Origin: Gilliamella sp. wkB171
GTDB lineage: Bacteria; Pseudomonadota; Gammaproteobacteria; Enterobacterales; Orbaceae
Assembly: GCF_001693755.1 (NCBI RefSeq)
Contig: NZ_LYST01000053.1
Location: 55,729-119,728, forward strand
Direction of reading: 5' to 3'
DNA length: 64,000 nt
The notes beneath the pieces are model-generated. The model was given only the letters and a program-made list of their open reading frames with translations. It did not search any database and was not told the origin of the DNA. A program made the translations under genes and the position numbers. Positions 56,632 through 64,000 of this stretch are shown here, piece by piece (position 1 is the first letter of the stretch; the number at the start of each line of letters is the position of its first letter).

Positions 56632-57540
56632 ATGAGTATTAAGATCATCCCTCAGCAGCAACTTGAACAACAAACTATAAACTCTGTTATTAGGCAAATT
56701 CCATTATTATTTTATCCTTTACCTAAAACACTGTATATTCGTCGTGCCAAACGACTAAAAGAGTTAGCAACAAAAAGTACGTTTAGTGATTATCTTAACT
56801 TCTGTGCAACAATAGCTGAGCAACAAGCTAATTTAGTTAAACACAATCCAATTAATATTGATATTGTAAACATCGAAAACAGTGAATACCCGCCATTAAG
56901 TTTAGCTAATCTTCCTTTATCGACCTTTTGGCAAGATTATCTAAGCCAGTTATTAACGCTAATGACCAATACAACAGAACAAGTTATGTCAGTTATACAC
57001 CAGCTGAAACAAAATAATACGCAACAATTACAAGAAAAAGCACTTCATTTACTCAATGGTGAGTTTAAATGTGTAGCAGGTAATGAAGCAGTATTTATCT
57101 GGTCTGCTTTATCGGTTTATTACTGCCAACTTGCCAGCCAAGTTAAAGGTAAAGCGATAGCAGAAAGCACTGATAAAAATTGGTTATGTCCAGTCTGTAA
57201 TAGTATGCCTGTTGCCAGTGTTATCCAATTGGGTAGTAATAATGGTTTACGGTATTTACATTGTAGTCTGTGTGAAAGTGAATGGTATGTACCTAGAATA
57301 AAATGTACTAGCTGTGACAATATGAAAGATATTCAATACTTTTCATTAGATAATCAATTAGCTGCAATAAAAACAGAGTGTTGTGATGCTTGTCACAGTT
57401 ACTTAAAAATTTTAGATCAAGATAAAGATCCTCACATTGAAATCGTTGCCGACGATATAGCTTCCTTAATATTAGATATTAAAACTGAAGAAGAAGGATA
57501 TGCAAAAAGTGGGATAAACCCATTTATATTTGCCCAATAA
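56632..57540 (+). CDS. fdhE: formate dehydrogenase accessory protein FdhE
   Basis: Cytoplasmic rubredoxin-like protein needed to mature the respiratory formate dehydrogenases before Tat export. The 302 residues hold paired cysteine motifs in the C-terminal half: CPVCNSMPVAS, CSLCESEW, CTSCDNM and CDACHSYLKI, which bind iron. It follows fdoI by about 100 bases and shares the strand. Only a weak ribosome-binding site precedes the ATG. Confidence 0.93.
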   Translation: MSIKIIPQQQLEQQTINSVIRQIPLLFYPLPKTLYIRRAKRLKELATKSTFSDYLNFCATIAEQQANLVKHNPINIDIVNIENSEYPPLSLANLPLSTFWQDYLSQLLTLMTNTTEQVMSVIHQLKQNNTQQLQEKALHLLNGEFKCVAGNEAVFIWSALSVYYCQLASQVKGKAIAESTDKNWLCPVCNSMPVASVIQLGSNNGLRYLHCSLCESEWYVPRIKCTSCDNMKDIQYFSLDNQLAAIKTECCDACHSYLKILDQDKDPHIEIVADDIASLILDIKTEEEGYAKSGINPFIFAQ

Positions 57541-57711
57541 AAACCGAATTACTATATCAAAAAATCAATCTATAAAATCGTTATTGATTGAAGTTATCTA
57601 AGCTAGATTTCTAATATAACTTACATTTTTGAGGATTTTATAAATACAACTTAACTTTTTTTATTAATAACGCTAGAATGACACTATTGTACTAGTTGAT
57701 GAGTGTATTTT

Positions 57712-58671
57712 ATGAAGCGCTTTATTTTATTGATAATAATGGTGTTGCTTACGCCCTTTTTTAGTTTTGCCGATTCCATTAAAAATGTGGCTATTACCGC
57801 GATAGTTGAACATCCCTCATTAGATCAAATTCGTGATGGTGTAAAAGATGAATTGACTAATAGTGGCTTTAAATTAAATGAGAATTTAACTGTGCAATAC
57901 AAAAGTGCACAGGGTAGTAGTGCAACAGCTGCTCAAATAGCACGGCAATTTGTCGCGGCAAAACCTGATGTGATTGTTGCTATTGCCACACCAAGTGCTC
58001 AAGCAACTGCGGCAGCGACTAAACAGATCCCAATCGTTTTTGCTGGTATTACCGATCCGATTGCTGCTAAATTAGTCAAAAATTGGCAGCCTACAGGTAC
58101 CAATATTACTGGTGTTTCTGATTATCAAGAAATCGGACCACAAATTGATTTTATGAAGAAGATCGTTCCAAACATGAAGTCAGTTGGTTATATTTACAGC
58201 CCAAGTGAAATTAACTCAACTGTTGTATTAAAAAATCTACAAACACAGCTAGCTGCACAAAATATTATACTTTTCGCAGTTCCTGCACAACGAACAGCGG
58301 ATATTTCAACAGCAGCAAATACGTTAAAAGGTAAGGTTGATTTAATCTATACAACTACTGATAACAATGTTGTTTCAGCCTATGAGTCGTTAGTTAAATT
58401 TGCGAATGAAAATAAAATTCCACTTTTAGCATCATTTCCTGATGCCATAGAGCGAGGAGCCGTCGCCGCTTATGGTATGAGTTATTACGATGTTGGTCGA
58501 CAATCGGGAAAACTTGTGGTCAGAATATTAAAAGGCGAAAAACCAGGTAACATAGCGCCCGAAATAGGGCAAGCATTGCAGTTAGTGATTAACCTTGATG
58601 CGGCTAAAAAACAAGGCATTACGCTACCACCCGAAGTTATCCAATCTGCTTATAAAGTTATTGGGCAATAG
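57712..58671 (+). CDS. ABC transporter substrate-binding protein (TrpX-like), copy 1
   Basis: The 319-residue exported protein has a signal peptide (MKRFILLIIMVLLTPFFSFA) and the ABC_sub_bind fold used for aromatic amino acids such as TrpX: VAITAIVEHPSLDQIRDGV, YKSAQGSSATAAQIARQF, VAIATPSAQATAAATKQIPI and the TTTDNNVVSAYESL motif. The ATG at 57712 is chosen because a GTG frame from 57703 adds nothing. It precedes a second copy at 58952 that is highly similar, then one permease and one ATPase. Ligand (tryptophan, tyrosine or similar) is inferred. Confidence 0.88.
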   Translation: MKRFILLIIMVLLTPFFSFADSIKNVAITAIVEHPSLDQIRDGVKDELTNSGFKLNENLTVQYKSAQGSSATAAQIARQFVAAKPDVIVAIATPSAQATAAATKQIPIVFAGITDPIAAKLVKNWQPTGTNITGVSDYQEIGPQIDFMKKIVPNMKSVGYIYSPSEINSTVVLKNLQTQLAAQNIILFAVPAQRTADISTAANTLKGKVDLIYTTTDNNVVSAYESLVKFANENKIPLLASFPDAIERGAVAAYGMSYYDVGRQSGKLVVRILKGEKPGNIAPEIGQALQLVINLDAAKKQGITLPPEVIQSAYKVIGQ

Positions 58672-58697
58672 ATCCATACAATAAATTTCTTCACAAT

Positions 58698-58725
58698 ATT
58701 GCTCACTATAACTATAGTGGGCAAT
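58698..58725 (+). terminator. hairpin between the two substrate-binding protein genes
   Basis: ATTGCTCACTATA (58698-58710) and TATAGTGGGCAAT (58713-58725) can pair with one G-U. No T tract follows. It may reduce read-through between copy 1 and copy 2. Confidence 0.4.
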
Positions 58726-58951
58726 AATCATACAAAAACTCATTGATATTCAATATAAAATGTAGCATATATAATTAATCATCATCTATAGAAAATAACT
58801 AAGATTAGAAAAAATAATTAAGTTAAAACTCGACTTGTAATGAAATATTTACACATGTAATTGTTTTTCATTGTAGATATTTATTCAGTTTTGCTTTATA
58901 GTAAGTCAATATTAAGTTTGGTTGTAAAAAAAATATTACAGGAGTACTCGT

Positions 58952-59929
58952 ATGCGTAATTCTATTATAAAAATTTGTATGCTACTCGGTTTATCGGCAG
59001 TCGCTTTTTTATCTTCGGCAGAGCCACAAAATGAACAAAAATACGTTGCTATCACCGCAATTGTTGAACACCCAGCATTAGACAATGTTCGCAAAGGGGT
59101 TGAAGATGAATTAAAAGATAGTGGTTATATTGCTGGTAAAAACTTGAAATTACAATTTGCCAGCGCACAAGGTAGTAGTGCTAATGCGGCCCAAATTGCT
59201 AAACAGTTTGCAGCAAGTAAACCCGATGCTATTGTCGCAATTGCCACACCAAGTTCGCAAGCATTAGTTGCAACGACTAAAACTATTCCGATTGTTTTCA
59301 CAGCAGTTACTGATCCTGTCGCCGCGAAATTAACGCCAAGTTGGGAAGCGTCAAAAACAAATGTTACTGGTGTATCTGATGCGCTATCATTAGATTCTCA
59401 AATAGAAATGATGTTAAAGATTAAACCTGATGCAAAAAATATTGGCTACGTTTATAGCCCAAGTGAAGTCAACTCAACAATTATTCTTAAAGCATTGCAA
59501 GTGGCTTTAGATAAACGCGGAATGAAAATTATTGCAGCGCCAGCTCAGCGTACTTCTGATATCTCAACTGCGGCTAGAAGCTTAAAGGGCAAAGTTGATA
59601 TGATTTATACAACAACCGATAATAACGTTGTTTCCGCTTATGAAGCTTTAGCCAAAGTTGCTAATGAAAATAAAATTCCTTTATTGGCCTCCGATCCCGA
59701 TTCAGCTGAGCGAGGCGCGATTGCCGCTTTGGGTATGAGTTATTACGATCTTGGTCGACAAGCTGGTAAAATTGTCATTCGTATACTCAATGGAGAAAAA
59801 CCAGGTGATATTCCACCTCAAATTGGTAATGTTACACAATTAACAATTAATAAAAAAGCTGCAGAACGTCAAGGCGTGACATTATCTGAAGATGTATTAA
59901 AATCTGCAGCAAAAGTTGTCGAAAAATAA
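58952..59929 (+). CDS. ABC transporter substrate-binding protein (TrpX-like), copy 2
   Basis: The 325-residue product has a signal peptide cleaved near LSSAEPQN and closely resembles copy 1 along its length (EHPALDNVRKGVEDELKDSG, QFASAQGSSANAAQIAKQF, TTTDNNVVSAYEALAKVANE, GMSYYDLGRQAGKIV). Divergent positions include the ligand-pocket-like region around SDALSLDSQIEMM versus SDYQEIGPQIDFM, so the copies may bind different ligands. AGGAG precedes the ATG. The permease and ATPase follow. Confidence 0.9.
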   Translation: MRNSIIKICMLLGLSAVAFLSSAEPQNEQKYVAITAIVEHPALDNVRKGVEDELKDSGYIAGKNLKLQFASAQGSSANAAQIAKQFAASKPDAIVAIATPSSQALVATTKTIPIVFTAVTDPVAAKLTPSWEASKTNVTGVSDALSLDSQIEMMLKIKPDAKNIGYVYSPSEVNSTIILKALQVALDKRGMKIIAAPAQRTSDISTAARSLKGKVDMIYTTTDNNVVSAYEALAKVANENKIPLLASDPDSAERGAIAALGMSYYDLGRQAGKIVIRILNGEKPGDIPPQIGNVTQLTINKKAAERQGVTLSEDVLKSAAKVVEK

Positions 59930-59949
59930 TTTTTTACTCTATCAACACC

Positions 59950-59971
59950 TAACCGCCGACTTTGGCGGTTA
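59950..59971 (+). terminator. hairpin between binding protein 2 and permease
   Basis: TAACCGCC (59950-59957) and GGCGGTTA (59964-59971) form a perfect GC-rich stem with loop GACTTT, followed by CTTTTAATGG. This is typical of the partial terminator that lets a binding protein be made in excess over the membrane parts. Confidence 0.7.
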
Positions 59972-59990
59972 CTTTTAATGGATCGTTTTC

Positions 59991-60944
59991 ATGTCTTTTG
60001 AATTTTTATTAGGCTCAATTGGAATTGGACTTATTTATGCACTGGTCAGTTTAGGTGTATTTATCTCATTCCGTTTACTTGATTTTCCTGATCTTACTGC
60101 CGATGCCAGTTTTCCACTTGGTGGTGCTGTTTGTGGATTATGTATCTATATCGGTATCGATCCTTGGATAGCCACATTATTAGGTATGTTTGCTGGTTGT
60201 ATTGCCGGTGCAATGACAGGCATACTGTATGTGAAACTCAATATATTACAGTTACTTTCTAGTATTATTGTTATGATTGGTCTTTATTCAATCAATTTAC
60301 GAATTTTAGGTATTGGGCCTTATATCATGGGTGAAACACCTAAAATGGCTGGTTCGCCTAACCTCTCTTTGTTGGATGCTAAAACAATATTTTCGCCGTT
60401 CATTACCGAAGATTACAGTAATCAATATATTGTCCAACCATTAATGGTATTAGGATTTGTCATTGTATTTTGGATATTACTAAATTTATTTTTAAACACA
60501 CAAATGGGGTTAGCATTACGAGCAACCGGAACAAATCAAAGAATGGCCAAATCTCAAGGTATTCCGACAGGCGGGATAACTATTTTAGGCATGGCTATAT
60601 CAAATGGTCTAATTGCACTTGGTGGATCGTTGTTTGTGCAAACTCAAGGGGGGTCTGATATCACCATTGGCGTAGGAACAATTGTTATTGGACTTGCTTC
60701 TATTATCATTGGTGAAAGTATATTTCCAACTAAACGCATTTGGGCTGTCATGCTTGCGGTTATTTTTGGTTCTATTTTGTATCGATTATTTATTGCCTTT
60801 GCCTTAAGTAACGAATTTTTACAAAATATAGGTGTAGGTACAGAAGATTTAAATCTTATTACCGCAATATTAGTTGTGCTTGCTTTAGTTCTGCCAAAAC
60901 AGCTAAAAAAGCATTCAAAGAAAAGAGGAAGTAAACATGATTAA
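59991..60944 (+). CDS. ABC transporter permease (TrpY-like)
   Basis: The 317-residue inner-membrane permease is of the branched-chain/ribose (BPD_transp_2) type with about nine hydrophobic segments. Family motifs include GLIYALVSLGVFISFRLLDFPDLTADASFPLGG and the LRATGTNQRMAKSQGI loop. The EAA-like loop region and the GTIVIGLASIIIGES segment follow. It overlaps the ATPase start by 8 bases. Confidence 0.9.
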   Translation: MSFEFLLGSIGIGLIYALVSLGVFISFRLLDFPDLTADASFPLGGAVCGLCIYIGIDPWIATLLGMFAGCIAGAMTGILYVKLNILQLLSSIIVMIGLYSINLRILGIGPYIMGETPKMAGSPNLSLLDAKTIFSPFITEDYSNQYIVQPLMVLGFVIVFWILLNLFLNTQMGLALRATGTNQRMAKSQGIPTGGITILGMAISNGLIALGGSLFVQTQGGSDITIGVGTIVIGLASIIIGESIFPTKRIWAVMLAVIFGSILYRLFIAFALSNEFLQNIGVGTEDLNLITAILVVLALVLPKQLKKHSKKRGSKHD

Positions 60945-61731
60945 AGTTGGAGAATTGCAATTAACTTTTAATCAGGGTACGCCGATTGAAAATCATGTAT
61001 TACGCGGATTAAATCTTAATATTAGTGAGGGAGAATTTGTTACTATTATAGGAAGTAATGGTGCAGGTAAAAGCTCATTACTTAATGTTATTAGTGGCGA
61101 TTTATTTGTCGACTCAGGCAGTATTATTATAAATGGACAAGATGTTACTCGCTGGCCAGCATGGAAAAGAGCGGGTATGGTTGCTAGAGTATTTCAAGAT
61201 CCTATGGTAGGCACTTGTGAGAATTTAACTATCGAAGAAAATCTCGCTATTGCCTACAACCGTGGACATCGTTTTACACTATCACCAGCGCTAAACCGTA
61301 AACTACGTATCTTATTTAAAGACAAATTAGCTACTTTAAATTTAGGGCTTGAAAATCGATTATCCGATATGATGGGTTTGCTATCTGGTGGACAGAGGCA
61401 GGCAGTGAGTTTATTAATGTCAACATTACAACCTTCAAAAGTATTATTACTTGATGAACATACTGCTGCACTTGATCCTAAAACAGCACAATTTGTTTTA
61501 GAACTGACTAATGATATTGTTTCTAAAAACCATTTAACAACAATAATGGTAACACACTCAATGAAACAAGCTTTAGAATATGGTAATAGAACAGTTATGC
61601 TTCATCAAGGGCAGGTGGTACTTGATGTATCAGGAGAACAACGTGATAAACTCACCGTTACTGATTTATTAAACATGTTTGAAAAAACACGAGGCGAAAA
61701 AGTCACTGACGATGCCCTACTTTTAGGTTAA
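60937..61731 (+). CDS. ABC transporter ATP-binding protein (TrpZ-like)
   Basis: The 264-residue ATPase has Walker A GSNGAGKSSLLNVIS, Q-loop FQDPMVG, signature LSGGQRQAVSLLMSTL, Walker B VLLLDEHTAALDPK (His where many have Pro) and H-switch VTHSMKQA. It shares the frame overlap with the permease and ends the operon before a strong terminator at 61742-61776. Confidence 0.92.
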   Translation: MIKVGELQLTFNQGTPIENHVLRGLNLNISEGEFVTIIGSNGAGKSSLLNVISGDLFVDSGSIIINGQDVTRWPAWKRAGMVARVFQDPMVGTCENLTIEENLAIAYNRGHRFTLSPALNRKLRILFKDKLATLNLGLENRLSDMMGLLSGGQRQAVSLLMSTLQPSKVLLLDEHTAALDPKTAQFVLELTNDIVSKNHLTTIMVTHSMKQALEYGNRTVMLHQGQVVLDVSGEQRDKLTVTDLLNMFEKTRGEKVTDDALLLG

Positions 61732-61741
61732 TAATTTTGAT

Positions 61742-61776
61742 AAGCAATATTTTTAATTAAAATATTGCTTTCTTTA
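61742..61776 (+). terminator. terminator downstream of the TrpXYZ-like operon
   Basis: AAGCAATATTTT (61742-61753) and AAAATATTGCTT (61759-61770) form a 12-bp perfect stem followed by TCTTTATT. Confidence 0.8.
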
Positions 61777-61918
61777 TTCAAAAAAATCCTTCATTACGCG
61801 TTTAGTACCTTATTTTTTTCTATCACATTTTCTTCAAACATCGTATAGTATGAATACAAACTACTTGTTTATTTTTATCAAAAATAAGTAAAAACAGTTA
61901 TTTTATTAAGGAGAAAAT

Positions 61919-62278
61919 ATGAAAAAAACACTATTATCTTTAGCACTTATCACATTAACCTCAACTGCTTTTGCCAACGAACCAGTCAAATCAGTAGAAA
62001 ATGCAGCAGCTGATGTAAATCAAAATACAAAAACATTCCACGGTAAAAACCACTTACCATTAAATCACCAAAAACCGTTGTTGGATATTACAATTACTAG
62101 CAATAATCCAGAAGAAACCATCAAAAAAATTACAACATTCTTTCCAGAAGAGAAAGGAAAACAATATAGTGTGCATGTTTCTATTAGTGAGTTGCCTGAA
62201 TTGAATGATAATACTCAAAAAACACAAACAGAAAAAACACCTGAAACCAACACCCCAGAAAATAATGCACAAAATTAA
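61919..62278 (+). CDS. small exported protein of unknown function
   Basis: The 119-residue product has a clean signal peptide (MKKTLLSLALITLTSTAFA, cleaved after AFA) and a short polar mature part with a Lys/His-rich segment, then a C-terminal tail rich in Thr, Glu and Asn (TEKTPETNTPENNAQN) that is probably disordered. AAGGAG precedes the ATG. A periplasmic location is supported; no family recognised. Confidence 0.75.
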   Translation: MKKTLLSLALITLTSTAFANEPVKSVENAAADVNQNTKTFHGKNHLPLNHQKPLLDITITSNNPEETIKKITTFFPEEKGKQYSVHVSISELPELNDNTQKTQTEKTPETNTPENNAQN

Positions 62279-62290
62279 TGATTATTGAAT

Positions 62291-62322
62291 TAAAAAGCCC
62301 AATATTAATTGGGCCTTTTTAG
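62291..62322. terminator. bidirectional terminator after the exported protein gene
   Basis: AAAAAGCCCAAT and ATTGGGCCTTTTT pair with one bulge, with A and T tracts on the flanks. It serves the genes converging from both sides. Confidence 0.85.
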
Positions 62323-62879
62323 CTGTGTTTAAAACACGTTGATAATTTTTCACGGACGGCCATTAACGCAAATCCTAACAAATTTTTGCCACACCACGTT
62401 AATGGGTTATCAATATTTGGGGCATCTTGAGATAAACCGATTCCCCATATGTTATCAATTGGACTGGCCTCAACTAAAATACGTTGTTGAGTAGCTAGTA
62501 AAAAATTAGCTAATTGTTGATTTTGCGAAAATTTGGCTAAGTTACCTTTAATAACAATAGATAAACATTGCTCTTCCCATATTTTAGGTATAAATCCTGT
62601 TATTTGACGGCCAAGCGCCTTAGCCAAACCAGGGTTATTTGCATTTAGGATATCTTGTAACATCTTTTGATCGTTAAATAATCTCGCTTTTTCTGCCATC
62701 ATATAATGCTCAGCAGTTACATAATCAATACCGTCAATGTTGAAATGACTTGGATACCATTGACTAAAACAGGACTTGGTAATAATGGATGCGGGTTCCT
62801 TCTGTTTATGGCTCCAAAAATATAGATATTTGAAACGCTCACCATTACTATAACGTTGACATAATTGGCGAATATCCAT
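62319..62879 (-). CDS. NADAR domain protein (YbiA-like)
   Basis: NADAR proteins include YbiA, an N-glycosidase that destroys reactive riboflavin-synthesis intermediates, and relatives linked to ADP-ribose metabolism. The 186-residue product has FSQWYPSHFNIDGIDYVTAE with HYMMAEKARLF, and WEEQCLSIVIKGNLAKF followed by the IDNIWGIGLSQDAPN active region. The ATG at 62879 has a strong AAGGAGG site; a longer frame to 62945 is rejected. It is convergent with the exported-protein gene. Confidence 0.82.
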   Translation of the reverse strand: MDIRQLCQRYSNGERFKYLYFWSHKQKEPASIITKSCFSQWYPSHFNIDGIDYVTAEHYMMAEKARLFNDQKMLQDILNANNPGLAKALGRQITGFIPKIWEEQCLSIVIKGNLAKFSQNQQLANFLLATQQRILVEASPIDNIWGIGLSQDAPNIDNPLTWCGKNLLGFALMAVREKLSTCFKHS

Positions 62880-63292
62880 AGATCCTCCTTTTATACTAGA
62901 AAGCATATTATAATAATTATGTTTTATAGTAACAATTAAGCACATGAATTAGTTTGCTAATATTACCACTTATAAATATTGAGTGAATCACAACCGCATA
63001 GAAAATAAAGCATAAATAAACATTTAATAAATCAAGAAGCATAACTCGATAATAAATACCTAGATTAATTGAGATATTACTATACAAGTTGAATAAGAAA
63101 TGAAAATTAAAGTAACAATTTAATTTTTGATTAGCAAAAACAGAGGAAATTAAGAGTTTTTCTTATTTTATAAGAAATAATCAATAACATAGCGCTTAGT
63201 AAATCAATATAGCTACATTTAAAACGGGGTAATAATTTCAAAATCATCGATCCTCTGTGTCATTCAACATCTATATTTAAACCGTAAAAAGC
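62880..63292. other. gene-free region between the NADAR gene and the rRNA operon
   Basis: About 410 AT-rich bases, with no supported gene, repeat or motif. Confidence 0.5.
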
Positions 63293-63320
63293 AAAAAAGC
63301 CCAGCATCTCTGCTGGGCTC
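63293..63320 (-). terminator. rRNA operon terminator
   Basis: On the minus strand AGCCCAGCA, loop GAGA and TGCTGGGCT are followed by TTTTTTGC, just downstream of the 5S gene. A strong intrinsic terminator. Confidence 0.9.
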
Positions 63321-63336
63321 TCGCGCTAATTTAAAA

Positions 63337-63454
63337 GTCTGGCGGCACCCTACTCTCACATGGGTAATACCCACACTACCATCGGCACTACGGCGTTTCA
63401 CTTCTGAGTTCGGCATGGGGTCAGGTGGGACCACCGCGCTATTACCGCCAGACA
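63337..63454 (-). rRNA. rrf: 5S ribosomal RNA
   Basis: About 118 bases on the minus strand. The sequence starts TGTCTGGCGGTAATAGCGCG and includes CCCATGCCGAACTCAGAAGT and GTAGTGCCGATGGTAGTGTG, very close to E. coli 5S rRNA. The ends (TGTCTGG and CCAGACT) pair as the closing helix. Boundaries are accurate to a few bases. It follows the 23S gene by about 150 bases of spacer. Confidence 0.97.
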
Positions 63455-63604
63455 TATCCTGTCTTCTCTTTCTCTCAACTGATGCACATTATCGCATGTC
63501 TGCATCAATCGCTCAATCCGGAACAAACTGTTTTATTAATCTTTAACCATCTTTCGATGACTTCTTACTCTCAACTTCGCGTATCCAAAACAACTCCGAG
63601 TTGT

Positions 63605-64000
63605 AAGGTTAAGACTCTCGGTTCATTAGTATCAGTTAGCTCAATGTATCACTACACTTACACACCTGACCTATCTACGTCTTAGTCTCAAACGGACCTT
63701 ACTGATTCTCATCAGGGAAAACTCATCTCGAGGCTAGTTTCGTGCTTAGATGCTTTCAGCACTTATCTATTCCGCACGTAGCTACCGGGCAATGCAATTG
63801 GCATCACAACCCGAACACCAGCGGTGCGTTCACTTCGGTCCTCTCGTACTAGAAGCAAACCCTCTCAATTTTCCTACGCCCATGGCAGATAGGGACCGAA
63901 CTGTCTCACGACGTTCTAAACCCAGCTCGCGTACCACTTTAAACGGCGAACAGCCGTACCCTTGGGACCTACTTCAGCCCCAGGATGTGATGAGCCGACA
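63605..64000 (-). rRNA. rrl: 23S ribosomal RNA, 3' end (runs off window)
   Basis: The last roughly 396 bases of 23S rRNA on the minus strand. The 3' end reads GAACCGAGAGTCTTAACCTT, and further in is the highly conserved sarcin-ricin loop region AGTACGAGAGGACC. The gene continues past base 64000. No 16S or tRNA part is visible. Confidence 0.97.

Noticed and set aside
63264..63685. Open frames over the 5S and 23S genes
   Set aside because: They lie within rRNA genes or their spacer and are not protein-coding.
1..64000. CRISPR arrays, insertion sequences, prophage genes or tRNA genes
   Set aside because: I saw no regularly spaced repeats, transposase or phage genes, or cloverleaf-like sequences; a by-eye scan could still miss a tRNA.

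Overview
This window comes from an AT-rich gammaproteobacterium. Nearly every housekeeping protein aligns along its length with its E. coli counterpart (GalU, Ffh, IspB, PtsHI-Crr, Pgi, Rne, DksA, RadA, SerB, RsmB, PlsB, the formate dehydrogenase subunits), while intergenic DNA and third codon positions are strongly A/T. Low GC, an enterobacterial-style gene set and frequent loss of E. coli neighbours suggest the order Orbales (Gilliamella/Frischella/Orbus-like insect-gut symbionts). That placement is an inference from memory, not a computed one. No phage, insertion sequence, CRISPR array or tRNA gene was recognised.

Layout. 1-3.2 kb (minus strand): 5' end of galU, an unknown lipoprotein, a small entericidin-like lipoprotein, tyrB and ridA. 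3.4-10.3 kb: ffh, then rhtA and ispB, tonB behind two Fur-box-like sites, pepP-ygfB and a small lipoprotein. 10.4-13 kb: the ptsH-ptsI-crr phosphotransferase operon. 13-23 kb (minus): pgi, metA with an upstream MetJ box, sapBCDF without sapA, and rne. 23.7-26.3 kb: syd, aspC and an orphan membrane protein.

26.8-32.3 kb is the most distinctive accessory block. A C-N lyase of the aspartase/fumarase superfamily, a GNAT acetyltransferase and a complete polar amino-acid ABC importer form a tight operon, which converges on an MmgE/PrpD-family gene. The lyase plus MmgE/PrpD combination recalls iminodisuccinate epimerase and its C-N lyase, so import and cleavage of an N-substituted aspartate or opine-like compound is proposed. 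32.5-37.5 kb: folK, dksA-gluQ, moaA and a tandem pair of related unknown membrane proteins. 37.7-46.3 kb: ppnN, serB-radA, an HxlR regulator divergent from a flavodoxin-fold reductase, rsmB and an NhaC-like antiporter.

46.9-57.5 kb: ydiB-aroD, plsB, then a respiratory formate dehydrogenase operon fdoGHI-fdhE. Its catalytic subunit has cysteine (Cys196) where E. coli has selenocysteine, and an FNR-like site lies upstream; moaA at 34.5 kb serves the same molybdenum enzyme. 57.7-61.7 kb: two tandem substrate-binding proteins with one permease and one ATPase (TrpXYZ-like importer), separated by hairpins that could set different expression levels. The window ends with a small exported protein, a NADAR-domain protein, and the 5S gene and 3' end of the 23S gene of an rRNA operon on the minus strand.
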